Below, one piece after another: positions 46,342-57,790 of a DNA stretch of 64,000 bases; position 1 is the stretch's first letter; each line of letters begins with the position of its first letter. The notes beneath the pieces were generated by a model that saw nothing but the letters and a program-made list of their open reading frames with translations, did not search any database and was not told the origin of the DNA. This DNA is from Lasiosphaeria ovina (Eukaryota > Ascomycota > Sordariomycetes > Sordariales > Lasiosphaeriaceae), in contig JAULSN010000007.1 in NCBI GenBank assembly GCA_033439765.1, positions 2,294,001-2,358,000 of the forward strand. Reading direction: 5' to 3'. The translations under genes were made by a program, and so were the position numbers.

Positions 46342-47617
46342 ATGTCGAAGTCGAGCCCACCCGACGCGGGAATCCGAAGTGCGCTATCCCTGCCGCCGCG
46401 ATGGCTGCACATCTACGACAACTTCATCGCCAAGAACGCCCACCAAGTCTCGCAAATAGAGTCGGCCCTGCGGTCGCTGACATACATCATTCCCGGTATG
46501 CAGATCCAGGCGTTCCATCCGTGATTGACACGCCCTGCCCATGCTGCGATCTGCCGCCGAGCTAACCTCCCTTCGTCGAGCAGGCCGTTTCCGCGATGCC
46601 GAAATCGCTTCCGAGTCAATTCATAGTGGCGTCCAGCTGCTCTCCCTCTACCACGATACCCTCCTCCGGCGCGCGCTCACACTTTCGAAGCTACCCACGG
46701 TCCCGGTTGCCCAGATCCCCTCCCCGCACAGCCGCTACACGCACTTCTGGACACTCAAGAGCACTCTCTACCGGCGCGTCGCCTACCTGCTGCAGATCGT
46801 CAACTATGTCGAGCTGCTGTGCGAGATGGCGGCCAAGCGCCGCGGCGAGCGCACCCGGTGGCGCGTCGTCATCCTTCTCGAGGCCATCAAGGCCGTGTGC
46901 CGCCTACTGCTGCTGCGCATAACCAAGTCGCGCCCGCTGGTGTCGCCTATGCTCCCCGAGCGCGAGCCCATCCCCGAGGAGCCATCCGAGGATGCCCAGG
47001 ATGAAGCCGAGTTACGCGCCGCCCTCGAGGAGGACGACGTGGATCGGAACGGGCTGCGTGCCCCCAACGGCTCCGCACATCACAACGATTACCGACAGCA
47101 AATACCACAGAAGGGACCCAATGGCGAGTGGGTCATGCCGCGGACCGGCATGTGCCTCCCGACCCTGCCCGCGCCGGGCGACATCAGCGGGTACCTGCTG
47201 TCGCGGGTGCTGACGGCCGACGACATCAAGCCGGCGACCAATCTGCTCAACCAGATGCAGGGGTCGGCGCACGTGGCCGAGGTGCTGCACATCCTGGCGC
47301 CGGTCATATACGCCGTTGCCATGGCGCGCAGCCGCGACAAGCGCCGTGCGTGGTCGCCGTGGCTGCTGGGGCTGGGCGTCGAACTGGCGGCGCGGCAGCT
47401 GCGCGACCGCGGCCTCCGCACCACGCCGCTGGAGCGCGACGAGTGGAACCGCCGCGGCTGGGCCATGGGTTGGTGGGCCATGCGCGGCGCCTTCTACGAG
47501 AACATCACCAAGGGTGTTGTTGCTGGCGTGCGCCGCCGTATGCCCAGCCTCGTCGGCGGCATCCTCGAGGACTACGAGTACCTGTGGGAGAACTACCACT
47601 TTAGCACCGGCCCCTGA
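46342..47617 (+). CDS. pex16: Peroxin PEX16, peroxisomal membrane biogenesis
   Basis: Exon 1 is 46342-46495 and exon 2 is 46584-47617 (395 residues), with a GTATGC donor and GAGCAG acceptor. The PEX16 family pattern runs through the length: LHIYDNFIAKNAHQVSQIES near the N-terminus, SLYHDTLLRRAL, FWTLKSTLYRRVAYLLQIVN and RWRVVILLEAIKAVCRLLLL. The C-terminal half has HVAEVLHILAPVIYAVAMA, LGLGVELAARQL and RRGWAMGWWAMRGAFYENIT. PEX16 is a membrane protein that recruits membrane proteins to the ER or nascent peroxisomes, together with PEX3 and PEX19. An acidic insert (about 185-205) and a linker around 215-235 vary in fungi. A PEX16 gene fits a filamentous ascomycete, since most budding yeasts lack it. 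Alcohol oxidase lies 5.6 kb downstream. Confidence 0.95.
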
Positions 47618-48090
47618 GGCTAGGTGTTTTTAAGAGTCTACAAGCCGCTTGTTAGGTATGTGTGTGTGGTTGACAATATTACAGAGACATAGAGGTCCTC
47701 GCAGAACTTGGCATGATCTTCACTGCACATCCCAGATAGAATGGGATATGGCATATGAGCAGGTAGAACGCAGAAGAGCCGATTTCTGCTATACGGTGAG
47801 ATTGAGTATCTTTCCTGCATGGGTATGACCCCAAAAGCCGTGTTGGACGGAGGATCTGGGACCATTGGGAACCCCATGTACACTTATTTGCATCAAATGT
47901 TTTGATATTTTACCGCGGTACTTATTTTATTTTTACTTTATTTCGGAAATAAAACAAAACGAGTTCAAATACATAGCGTGTTAGTGGGAGTGATAGAGTA
48001 AATTACATTCTTGCCCCTGCTCGCGGTATATCCTTCAACCTTGTTCTCACTACACTCGGTCACTCACTTCACCCATTACAGGCACAATGT
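47618..48090. other. Intergenic, AT-rich, no supported gene
   Basis: 3' flanks of PEX16 and of the small minus-strand gene. AT-rich from about 47880 to 47970. Nothing else seen. Confidence 0.55.
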
Positions 48091-48288
48091 TTACTTCGAA
48101 GCTGGCTCTTTTCCGCCATCAACATTCCTGCTCGCCTGCGCCGCCTCGCCCGCCTTCTTCATAATCTCGCCCGCGCCCTTTCCAGCCTTGACGACATCTC
48201 GGGTTTGTTGCGAGACTTCAGCCGATTTCTCCATCAGGGCCCCTTCCGCCGGGGTGGGGAGCGTCACTTTGCTGTCGTCTGCGGGCAT
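48091..48288 (-). CDS. Hypothetical small hydrophilic protein, 65 aa
   Basis: First ATG of the frame is 48288 (AGAATGCCCGCAG). The product MPADDSKVTLPTPAEGAL continues into an amphipathic Lys/Ala/Glu/Gly-rich helix (KAGKGAGEIMKKAGEAAQAS, about 34-53) and ends GGKEPASK. The composition is hydrophilin/LEA-like, with few large hydrophobics and no Cys, but I cannot assign a family. The TAA falls in AAGTAAAC, which could also be a weak splice donor, so a longer protein is possible. Confidence 0.4.
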   Translation of the reverse strand: MPADDSKVTLPTPAEGALMEKSAEVSQQTRDVVKAGKGAGEIMKKAGEAAQASRNVDGGKEPASK

Positions 48289-50254
48289 TCTTTCGTTTCG
48301 GTTTGACGCCCTAGACTTGCAAAGATAGACAAAAGCAGAAGGAGAGGGCGGGTCTGCCTCCTGAGCTACGAGTCGATCGAAATGTGAGCTGACTTTTTGC
48401 AATTGATCAGTCGAGCTGTTACTCTAGGTGCCTGTTGGGCATGTCCCTCGAGGTTCTTAAGTAAGGTAGTTGATAGCGAGGAAAATAGTGGTACGAAACC
48501 GAAGCTGGTAAAACTCTCCTCATTTATCACACCATAGGTAACTCCGTGTAGGCTCTGCTCTGCTCTGTCGGCCAAGCAAACATTTCCCATACGATAATTA
48601 CGCAGTTTCGCTTGACCATTCTCGCTTCCTCCCAGACTCCTACCATCTAACCAATGAACATACTGGATCCTCACCCCATGCAAACCTTTGTTTCCGACTA
48701 TTGCGTGGCAGTCAAAATTGCAAAAAATGTCTGCGTGTCGTGGCGACATGTTTTCCAACGCAAAGCTCTCTTGAACCATTCATGACCTGTTTCACTACAT
48801 CCGTCCGTCCCAAGGATTGGGGCGCGGGCAATGATGCTTCATTCAGAGCGCAGCTCCAACGCTCACGAAAGCAATAGAATATCTTGGCCCACCAGACATC
48901 ACCAAACATGGCCGCATCCATCGTTGTCTCTTTACCCACCCCCAAAGATTTAGTCCCGCTCCACGCCGCCAGCAAGCACCTAAGGCTTACCCAAGCAAAC
49001 CTAGGCCGTACTAAAAAAGCGTTCACTGCTTGACAGCGCCGCTGCTTGAAGCTCCATCGTTCACGCAGCCCTTTCCCAGCGGCGCATACCACAAACCATT
49101 TATCTCAATGCCCGACGGCGATGACGACGCATCTCCCGCGCAAGAAAGGACGTCAGCTACACCCTCATCAGGGCGGGGCCCGGTGGCATCGCGATGGTTC
49201 AGGGGGCCGGGAGATCTTCGCAGAGGCGGCGTGAGGAAACGAAAAGAAAGAGGAGGGCGACGATGACGGGGCAGGTAATAATGCAACTCGGAGAAGTTCC
49301 ACAAGTGCAACTTCCGATTCTTGCCTCTGCCTCTTGACACCAAGAAGTATTAGGGAGAGCAGTCCTTGGACGGGAGTTTACCGTTCTATCACATGGAGAG
49401 GCTAGGAAAGAAGCTTCTAAGACGTGGAAAGCACAGGTCCATATGTGCTCTATGGAGGACAAAACGGCGGCTGTCAAAGACGCCTAAATACCCCTAATAG
49501 ACGATTTACGTATATTGAAAATTTTAGAGTAGGCGGTTAGACAGGTCAAGTATCCATATAGAAATATCAATAGAATCAAGACAGATGACGTGGGCGTGTA
49601 AAAAGGTTAAGTACCTAGGCTTCTCAAAAGCCTAAGCAGCTCATTAAACGATTAAGGAGGCGTTTAAAAGTCTCTTGAGCCTATGGTCAACTGACATGAG
49701 CCTAGATAACTCTAACGCAAGATGCGTCCGGGGAGGTAAGGATAAGAGGTCGCACTTCAAGATGGTGGCTCATGGAAATCTCACACGAAATTACGCGAAA
49801 TCATCACGCGCAAGCGAGCTAAAGAAAACCCACTCGAGCTCGGCCCTAACAAAGACCCGTCAACACCTACGTCAGTAAACCCAGTTCCGACATAGATCCA
49901 GAAACAACGCCAGGCAGGCAGCGTTAGCCCAGCCAAGAAACCAGTCGAGAACATGGGTCCCAAAGTTCCAGACGCCATCAAGGAGAAATCGACCCACTAT
50001 AAGTCGGACGAGACTATATAGGGTGAGTAGTGATTAGTTGAAGCCTGGCATTCCTCACTCTCTGGGGTCAGACCAGGAGTCAACGTCTTCACAACTTTCA
50101 ACTCGGATAAGATATCCAGGATGGACCACAGGGGGCCATTCAACCCGTTAGCTGACCCACACTCGTACGCTGTACTTAATCAACCACAAGTAGGTAACCA
50201 TTAGTACGCCAAGGTGAAGGATTCAAGCACGTAGAACAACCAACACCATCATCG

Positions 50255-50353
<99 letters not shown>

Positions 50354-53261
50354 CCACCTTATTGTGCCCCTCTCTTCACCCCACGACCACCACCAACAAC
50401 AACAAGCATCCAGTAACTAGCCAACTCGTCACGTAGCTCTGCACCATCCCATGTCAACAGACATACAGACAGACAGACAGGCCTCTCCAACCCGTCTCCG
50501 AGCATCCCGGCCAACGAGGTCCCATGACCGCCCCCCGCCCCCCAAATCTCCGCCTCGGCCTTGTGGCCCGAATTTGAACAAGCTTCTCCCCATATGCAGA
50601 GGTAGATAGGTGATATTAACTCTTACCAGCATGCGTGCGCCATGCGATGCAAAAGGAAGGGAGAATGAGATCAAGACCCAGAGACTCGGCGACGTATACA
50701 CGCTCACACGTGGCCTGCCCGCCTCGGACCTAACTCGGGGTTGGACAACTCGTGGTACACGCCGTCTTCTACTAACCAGGTTACTCGCGGGTTTAGGAAG
50801 GTAGGGGGTTGCTATTGCCTGCCTAGCGCAGCGGCTAGCGTCGCTGCTTTGGGGCGGATGGGTGCGCGTCCTAGTTTTGGCGGGAGCCATTGGCGAATGG
50901 GATGACTCGTTGCTGCTGTTACCAGTATTACCAGAGCTGCCAGCAAGTACCAGGGCTAAATTTGCGGACGTCCTTCTGCTGGCGATAGTACTGAGAAGGT
51001 ATCCAAGACCGGCAGGCGGGCAGATAGGAGAAGAGGGGAAAAGGGGGGAGAGGGACCAGGGATTGGTGGACATTTGTGTCTGACACCCCGAGTTTTCCGA
51101 ATCCGAACTTGGAAAGATCCAATTGGCGTGTTTGAATCCCATTGGATTTACGTCTCTGGCAACAGGAGCACATGCCAAGAAAGCAAGCACGACGTCCTGT
51201 TCGGAGCTTCCTGGACAGCTTCTGGAAAAGAGGTTGGGAGATCAAGGCTGCCTTGCAATCTTGTGTTCGTCCGCCATCCTTTGGGACTCGGCTCGAATCT
51301 CGAGAGGAGCGAGGAGAGAGAGGAGACGGGCCGCAAGCACTGCCCCTTTCGTGCATAGTATGATCCGGTCCCTGGCTGTGATGGGTATAAGACGGGGTTG
51401 CTGCGGGCCTGCCAATGCGTATCTCAGTTGGCGTCTCCGCATCTCACTCGAATCGGTCCCGCCGTGGCTGCTAAGCTGGGTCTGGTTGGGTAGGCGAGCA
51501 GAGCTCACTTCCTTTCAAAACGCTGTGTGGACCTGTTCTGTCTGTAGTCGAGTGCGGATACCTTCATCCACCCTCAAACACGCCAACCCCGCGTTATTAC
51601 CTGGCAGTACCCCCGCATGCGGGCTCAAGCAAAAAGGGGGGGAGAGGGGGGGGCCAAGAACAACGGCGCGCCCCCCATTGATATGCCGTGCAACGACGGG
51701 GAAGTTTTCAAATGCAGTTGCGCGCTTTGATTGCCCCCGGTTTGGCTATGCATGGCTCGCTGCCCCAAACACCCCTGCCCCCAAGGCCTTCCATCTGGCC
51801 CCCCTTTTCCTTTCGCCCCCCTCATCTGGTCGATCGAGTGGGTATTACGATGATGGCGGCTTGGCCTTCTTCACGTCTTGACTGGCTGCGACTTGAACTA
51901 GCCCCCCCTCTTGTCCGTGTCCAATGTCGGGTGTGGCTTTTCCTCGCTCGACCACGCTTGCATCGCACTAATGCCCGCTGCGGCTCTGCTGCCATCCTTC
52001 GGACGACGACGCCGTCTGAAAAACCTGGGGAAGTGGAGAGACTAAAATCTGACATGGCAGGCCGCGGTGGACCATTTCCCCGTATTCTGCAGAAATGGAT
52101 GTGGAATGGGGATGGTCCATGGACCGACCACGCGTCCTTGGCCCTGCGGGGAGGAGCAGCACCGAACGACCCCCTCTCTCCAAATGTCCATCTCGGTGGC
52201 AGCCCAGCGTCAAGGAGCCCGGAACGACTGACCGGTGGGAAGCTCGCATTCGGTGAAGGGGAACATTTAGACTCGCCCTGTTATTGTCATGCAAGACCTG
52301 CACGTTTCGAGTTGCACTGCTTGCTGCTCGACGGCCTTTCATCCAGCAAGACGGTGGCTACTAGTAAGTGCCGATGAGGCCATACAACACGAGGTGAGTG
52401 GTGGTCGGCACGGGCTGGCTGGCCAGTGCAGGCGGGAAAGAGCAAGCCGTATGGCCAGCATCAAACCGTCGCATATTAAGCCGGGCCTGGGTCTCATCCA
52501 GAAGAGACAAGAGCAAAGCAAGCAATGGCATCGCTACCACAAGTACACACGTAATTAAGGTGCATCGCAGATCAGAAAAGCATCAGGGTGCGAGCTGCCC
52601 ACAGCGCGCGGGGGGGATTGGGGTTGCTGTTGATGATGCTGCAGCACTCTGCTACCACCCCCTCACTTGTGGTCCCCAATTCCCATAGTAAGTCGATGCT
52701 TGACGACGACTGCTTGGGGACGGACCTGCTAAAATTGGCCTACCCACCAGCGGTGCCAGAAGCGGGCCCCAATAGCAAGCCTCGATTCCACCTCTCTCGA
52801 TACTGCCGTCAACATTTCATCCCGAGTGAGCCGTGCAAACCGCCGTGGCACAGCATGGCTCAGGAAGAGGGGTTCCCAAGCATGCGTCGTAAGTTTGGAG
52901 ATCGGCAGCGTCTCTCCCTCTCGGGCTAAGGTGGTAAAAGAGGATCCTGCATGGACCGCGCTTCATCCTTGAACCAGGGCGCCTGAACACCTTCAAGCAT
53001 TGGTATTGGATATGGAACACTGCCATGAGGAGATGGCTGATGCACGTTCGTCCTGGGCCCTTCTAGATATCGAGAGGGGTCATGCCGGTTCCGGGGATCA
53101 TTCGGAGAGCACTGGTCAAGTCTTGAAGAGGTACTGGACATGTCCAGAAGATGAGCAGTAGCTCGAGGTATAAGAGCTGGGCATCCGCCTGGCCATCTTG
53201 TTCTTCTCCTGTCTCACCTCCCAGTCCATCTCAGGGTAACCTGACAGAGACAACGTCCAAC
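48289..53261. other. About 5 kb without a supported gene
   Basis: Long overlapping ORFs (for example 51123-51881 plus and 50429-51190 minus) have no motifs and poor codon character. 49490-49640 is AT-rich and looks repeat-derived. 52400-53260 is the presumed alcohol oxidase promoter. The ATC microsatellite is listed separately. Confidence 0.5.
50249..50355 (+). repeat. (ATC)n trinucleotide microsatellite
   Basis: More than 30 almost uninterrupted ATC/CAT units with one early variant (GTC). No ORF uses it, so it is intergenic. The length makes it a likely polymorphic marker. Confidence 0.97.
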
Positions 53262-56050
53262 ATGTCGCCGCTCCCAGAGGAGTTCGATATCATCGTGTGC
53301 GGTGGGGGCAGCTGCGGCTGCGTGGTGGCGGGTAGACTGGCCAACCTGGATCACAACCTCAAGGTGCTGCTCATTGAGGCTGGCGAGAGCAACCTCAACA
53401 ACCCGTGGGTGTTCCGCCCGGGCATCTTCCCGCGGAACATGAAGTTGGACTCCAAGACGGCCTCCTTCTACGAGTCCTCCCCGTCGGAGCACCTCAATGG
53501 CCGCCGAGCCATTGTGCCGGCCGCCCATATCCTTGGCGGTGGCTCGTCCATCAACTTCATGGTATGGCCACTGGTCCTGGATACCTAGGCCGACCGTCAA
53601 ACATGCTAACTCCAACAGATGTACACGCGGGCCTCGGCTTCCGATTATGACGACTTTCAGGCCAAGGGCTGGACGACCGAGGAGCTGATCCCATTGATGA
53701 AGAAGCATGAGACGTACCAGCGCGCCTCCCACAACCGGGACACGCACGGTTTCGAGGGCCCCATCAAGGTCTCGTTCGGAAATCAGTACGCAACAGCAGC
53801 CCATCTTTGATAGTTGGCCGGCCACTGACGTTTGCGCAACAGCGTGTACCCCATCAAGGATGACTTTCTCCGCGCTGCCGAGTCCCAGGGCATCCCCGTC
53901 GTCGACGATCTGCAGGATCTCAAGACGGGCCACGGCGCCGAGCAGTGGCTGAAGTGGATCAACCGTGATGTTAGCATGCGTGCTTTACCAGGTCGTCGTA
54001 GGTTTGGGTGCGGTTGCTAACGACAAGGTCCAGACTGGCCGGCGAAGTGACAGCGCCCACGCGTACATCCACTCGACCCGCTCCGTGCATTCGAATTTGT
54101 ATCTTGCCACCAACACCAAGGTCGACAAGATCATCATCGAGAACGGCAGGGCCGTCGGTGTCCTGACTGTGTAAGTCGTATTTATCCAGTTGCGATGGCA
54201 ATGATTCTTCAAACCGTGCACGACAGCTGACGTCTGAGATAGGCCGACCAAGCCCATGGGCGACGTACGTTTTCAAACACCTCTAACAAGCCAGGGTCAC
54301 GATGCCCACTCGACTCGTAATGTCTGACTGACTGACTGGCTGCAGAACCGCGGATCCCGCATCTTCAGGGCACGCAAGCAGATTGTCGTGTCCGGTGGAA
54401 CCATGTCCTCGCCCCTCATCCTTCAGCGCTCCGGCATCGGTATGTTTCTCTTCTCAAACGGACGTCATAGCCTCGATTTAAAGAAGCTGACCTCTCGCAG
54501 GTGATGCCGGAAAGCTCCGCCGTGCTGGAGTCAAGCCCATCGTCGACCTCCCCGGCGTCGGCCTCAACTTCCAGGACCATTACCTGACGTTTTCCGTGTA
54601 CCGCGCCAAGCCCGGCACCGACTCGTTTGACGACTTTGCCCGCGGCGAGCCCGAGGTGCAGAAGCGTATGAAGTCCCAACCTAATCAATTGCCATGTGGT
54701 TCAACGTGCTAACCATACATCCGTCGCTCAGGCGTCTTCGACGAGTGGAACATCAAGGGTACTGGTCCTCTGGCCACCAACGGCATCGAGGCGGGCGTCA
54801 AGGTCCGTCCAACCGAGAAGGAGCTTCGCGAGTTTGAGTCCTGGCCCACTCCGCACTTCAAGGACGGCTGGAACTCGTACTTCAAAGACAAACCTGACAA
54901 GCCCGTCATGCACTACTCTGGTGGGTGCTCGAGCTTTTTGTCTGACTGTGAATGACTGAACGTGTGCTAACCGACCTCTCAAGTCATTGCCGGCTGGTTT
55001 GGCGACCACATGCTGATGTGAGTTTGGAATCTCTTTGATCTTCAAAATATTGTGACGGCGGCAATGCTGACAGTTTTACGATAACCAGGCCGCCTGGCAA
55101 TTTCTTTACCATGTTCCACTTCCTCGAGTACCCCTTCTCGCGCGGCAAGACGCACATCACGTCGCCGGACCCATACGCGGTGCCTGACTTTGACGCCGGC
55201 TTCATGGTATGTCACCTCATCAGACCCCCTCGCTCCCCGTCAACGGCGTTACTAACTCGCAGTGCAGAACGACGAGCGCGACATGGTGCCGATGGTGTGG
55301 GGTTACATCAAGTCGCGCGAGACGGCGCGGCGTATGGACGCGTATGCTGGCGAGGTGCAAAACATGCACCCCGTCTATGACTTCGACTCCAAGGCGCGGG
55401 CGTACGACCTCGACCTGGCCGACACCAACAAGTACGCGCTGCCGGGTAACATCACGGCGGGCATCCAGCACGGCTCGTGGACGGTGCCCGTGCCCGAGCC
55501 CGACGAACGGCCCAACGGCAGCCTCGTCACGAGCAACCAAAAGGCCAAGCGCAAGGAGCTGCAGTACTCCAACAAGGACATCACGGCCATCGAGGACTGG
55601 GTCAAGCGCCACGTCGAGACCACCTGGCACTGCCTCGGCGTAAGTAGTTTGACCTGTTAGAACCGTTGTGAAGGCGCGAGGCTGACTGTGGCGAATCAAT
55701 AGACTTGCTCCATGGCGCCCCGCGAGGGCAACAGCATCGTCAAGCACGGCGTGCTGGACGAGCGCCTAAACGTGTACGGCGTCGAGGGGCTCAAGGTGGC
55801 CGATCTCAGCATCTGCCCGGACAACGTCGGCTGCAACACGTGAGTCTTTCCATGAAATTCCCGTCAATGATTGCGCAAAACACAGGACTGACATGGCGTT
55901 TCCCTGCGCAGATACTCGACGGCCCTGCTCATTGGCGAGAAGGCCGCCGTGCTCGTGGCCGAGGACCTGGGCTACTCGGGCGCTGCGCTTGACATGAAGG
56001 TGCCTGACTACCACGCCCCGGGTGAGAACCGCCTCGCAGGCAGACTTTGA
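53262..56050 (+). CDS. Alcohol (methanol) oxidase, GMC family, 13 exons
   Basis: Exons are 53262-53561, 53619-53785, 53843-53969, 54034-54170, 54243-54264 (22 nt), 54346-54439, 54501-54665, 54732-54920, 54984-55017, 55089-55206, 55268-55639, 55703-55839 and 55912-56050. They give 666 residues, close to yeast alcohol oxidase. The FAD Rossmann motif is FDIIVCGGGSCGCVVAGRLA. NPWVFRPGIFPRNMKLDSKT, ILGGGSSINFM and MYTRASASDYDDF follow the methylotrophic-yeast enzymes closely. The GMC active-site His lies in TTWHCLGTCSMAP and the partner Asn in GCNTYSTALLIGEKA. The enzyme oxidises short primary alcohols to aldehydes with H2O2 release and forms a peroxisomal homo-octamer in yeasts. The C-terminus ends LAGRL rather than canonical SKL/ARF, so peroxisomal import needs testing. 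In filamentous fungi the enzyme helps use methanol freed from pectin or lignin. Confidence 0.95.
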
Positions 56051-57790
56051 AGTTGCCCTGTGTGAGTGTCGGGGTTTCTCAGAGAAAAAACGGCGGAAAC
56101 CCTGGGAGATCTATCAGTGGTGAATGGAAAGCGAGGATTGTTGACGAAATTACCACGGCCGAAGTATTGTTACTATTTGATGTCTGTCACTCTTGCTCTC
56201 TCTGTGCGTCAATGTGAGCGTATGCGTGTTTGTGTCGGCAGTAGCCAGTTTCCGAAAAGAAAGAAGGGTTGAACCGTTGAGGAGAACTGAAAGCTGTCAG
56301 CGCCGAATTCGCAGCCATGATATTGAAGGTGGGCGCCCCCCAGAAACTCACTTGGAAGCGGGAGATGGGATGAGTTTGAGTCAATTGCTGCGGGCCGATT
56401 GGCACCCTCTGCATCTCGAGCTTTGCATCGCCAGTGAGTGAATGGCAAGGCCGTCGACAAGAAGTGGAGCTTAGCCAGCCGCTGCGGTTGGCTTGCAGGT
56501 TCGTCTTAAGTCGCTCGACGTCAGGTGATGCAAGCCGTGCCTCCGCGGGCACCTTCCAATTTCATCTCAACAGACAGAGGAAGCGAAAGGCGGGTGGGGC
56601 CAGCCTCGCCAGAAGTGGAGCCCTCAATTTTTGTAGGCGTGCACGGACCAACTAGAATCTTTATAAAGCAAGTCGCTACCCCCCTCTCTTCCTCTTCCTT
56701 TCTCTTTTTTTTTCCTCATACTTACCTTGGTTCGGGGCAGGGAGATCAAGATTCCCTTGCTCCACAGTAGAGAGCCTGCATTGCACACCGCGGTTGCGCT
56801 CTACTGGCGATTGTCCTTCGGGGCCGTTGGGGCCGCAATTTTTGATAGCCCCCCCCATTCTTCTGAATCTTTTTCACTGTGATCGCCGCTCACGAAGTGG
56901 TGTCATGGAGAAGAAGCCGTTTTTTGCAATTAATTTGAAGTCTGTGTGTGCCTGCCTGCCTTTGCTTTGCGCGTGAGCTTGCCATCGAAGTCATTGGGAT
57001 ATTGGAGAAGGAAATGGCGAAATGCCGCCAACTTGACATCTGTCTGCTTGCTCGCGTGCGTGCCACCGCCAAACTGCCTAGGTATTCTAGTCACTTGCGA
57101 GCTTTTACTATTGGAGCCGTGGAGACGATCAAGAAGAAGCGATCGCGGATTGATCACTCATTATTTATCTGCCTGCTTGCGCGCCTGCCAATGCCTGCTA
57201 ATGCCTGCTAATGCCACTTTACGAGGTCACCCGCTCCTTCCTACTCTTGAAGCCTCAAAAAAGACCGAGATGACACCGTCGTTATCTTGAAATCTGACAA
57301 ACCCCCCCCTCCCCCCCCTCCGCTATTATGCATCTATTGCCTGTCTGGCTCATGCCCCAAGCGATCCAGTAGTACATGTACCCTGCTGTATGAGCGCAGA
57401 TCCATTCGTGAGTGTTGGGCGAGAGTCTGCGTGAATTCGTCCAGTTAGAACCAGAACTGCGATTAGTTGACCATGCCCTCGATCAGATCAAGTTCACTTT
57501 CTCAGAAATATTGTGTGTGCTAATCAGCGTTCAAGGCAAATCATGAATCGCTAAACTAATACCTCACCTACCTGGATAAGCCGTACATGCCCCAGAAATG
57601 CAACAATCTGTCCCATGACCACATACCACCTAGCCAGAAAGACCTTTTCCGTCACCAATGCCGTTCCACCTACCGCTTACGAAGCCAAACAACTCTAGAT
57701 TTCCAAAAGGCAAATTCCCAAAAAGTCCAAACCCATACCCGCCTGCACATTCAACCGTTTTGCCAGCAAACCTACCTCACTCCACAATTA
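56051..57790. other. Convergent intergenic spacer, no supported gene
   Basis: Between the alcohol oxidase 3' end and the 3' end of the first HeLo-like gene. T-rich and C-rich runs occur at about 56695-56715, 56850 and 57301-57321. No coding frame is convincing. Confidence 0.5.

Noticed and set aside
50249..50355. (ATC)n tract as coding poly-His/Ser/Ile
   Set aside because: No plausible gene spans it in any frame.
51123..51881. 252-codon plus-strand ORF
   Set aside because: It overlaps several equally long ORFs on both strands and shows no domain, signal peptide or splice structure.
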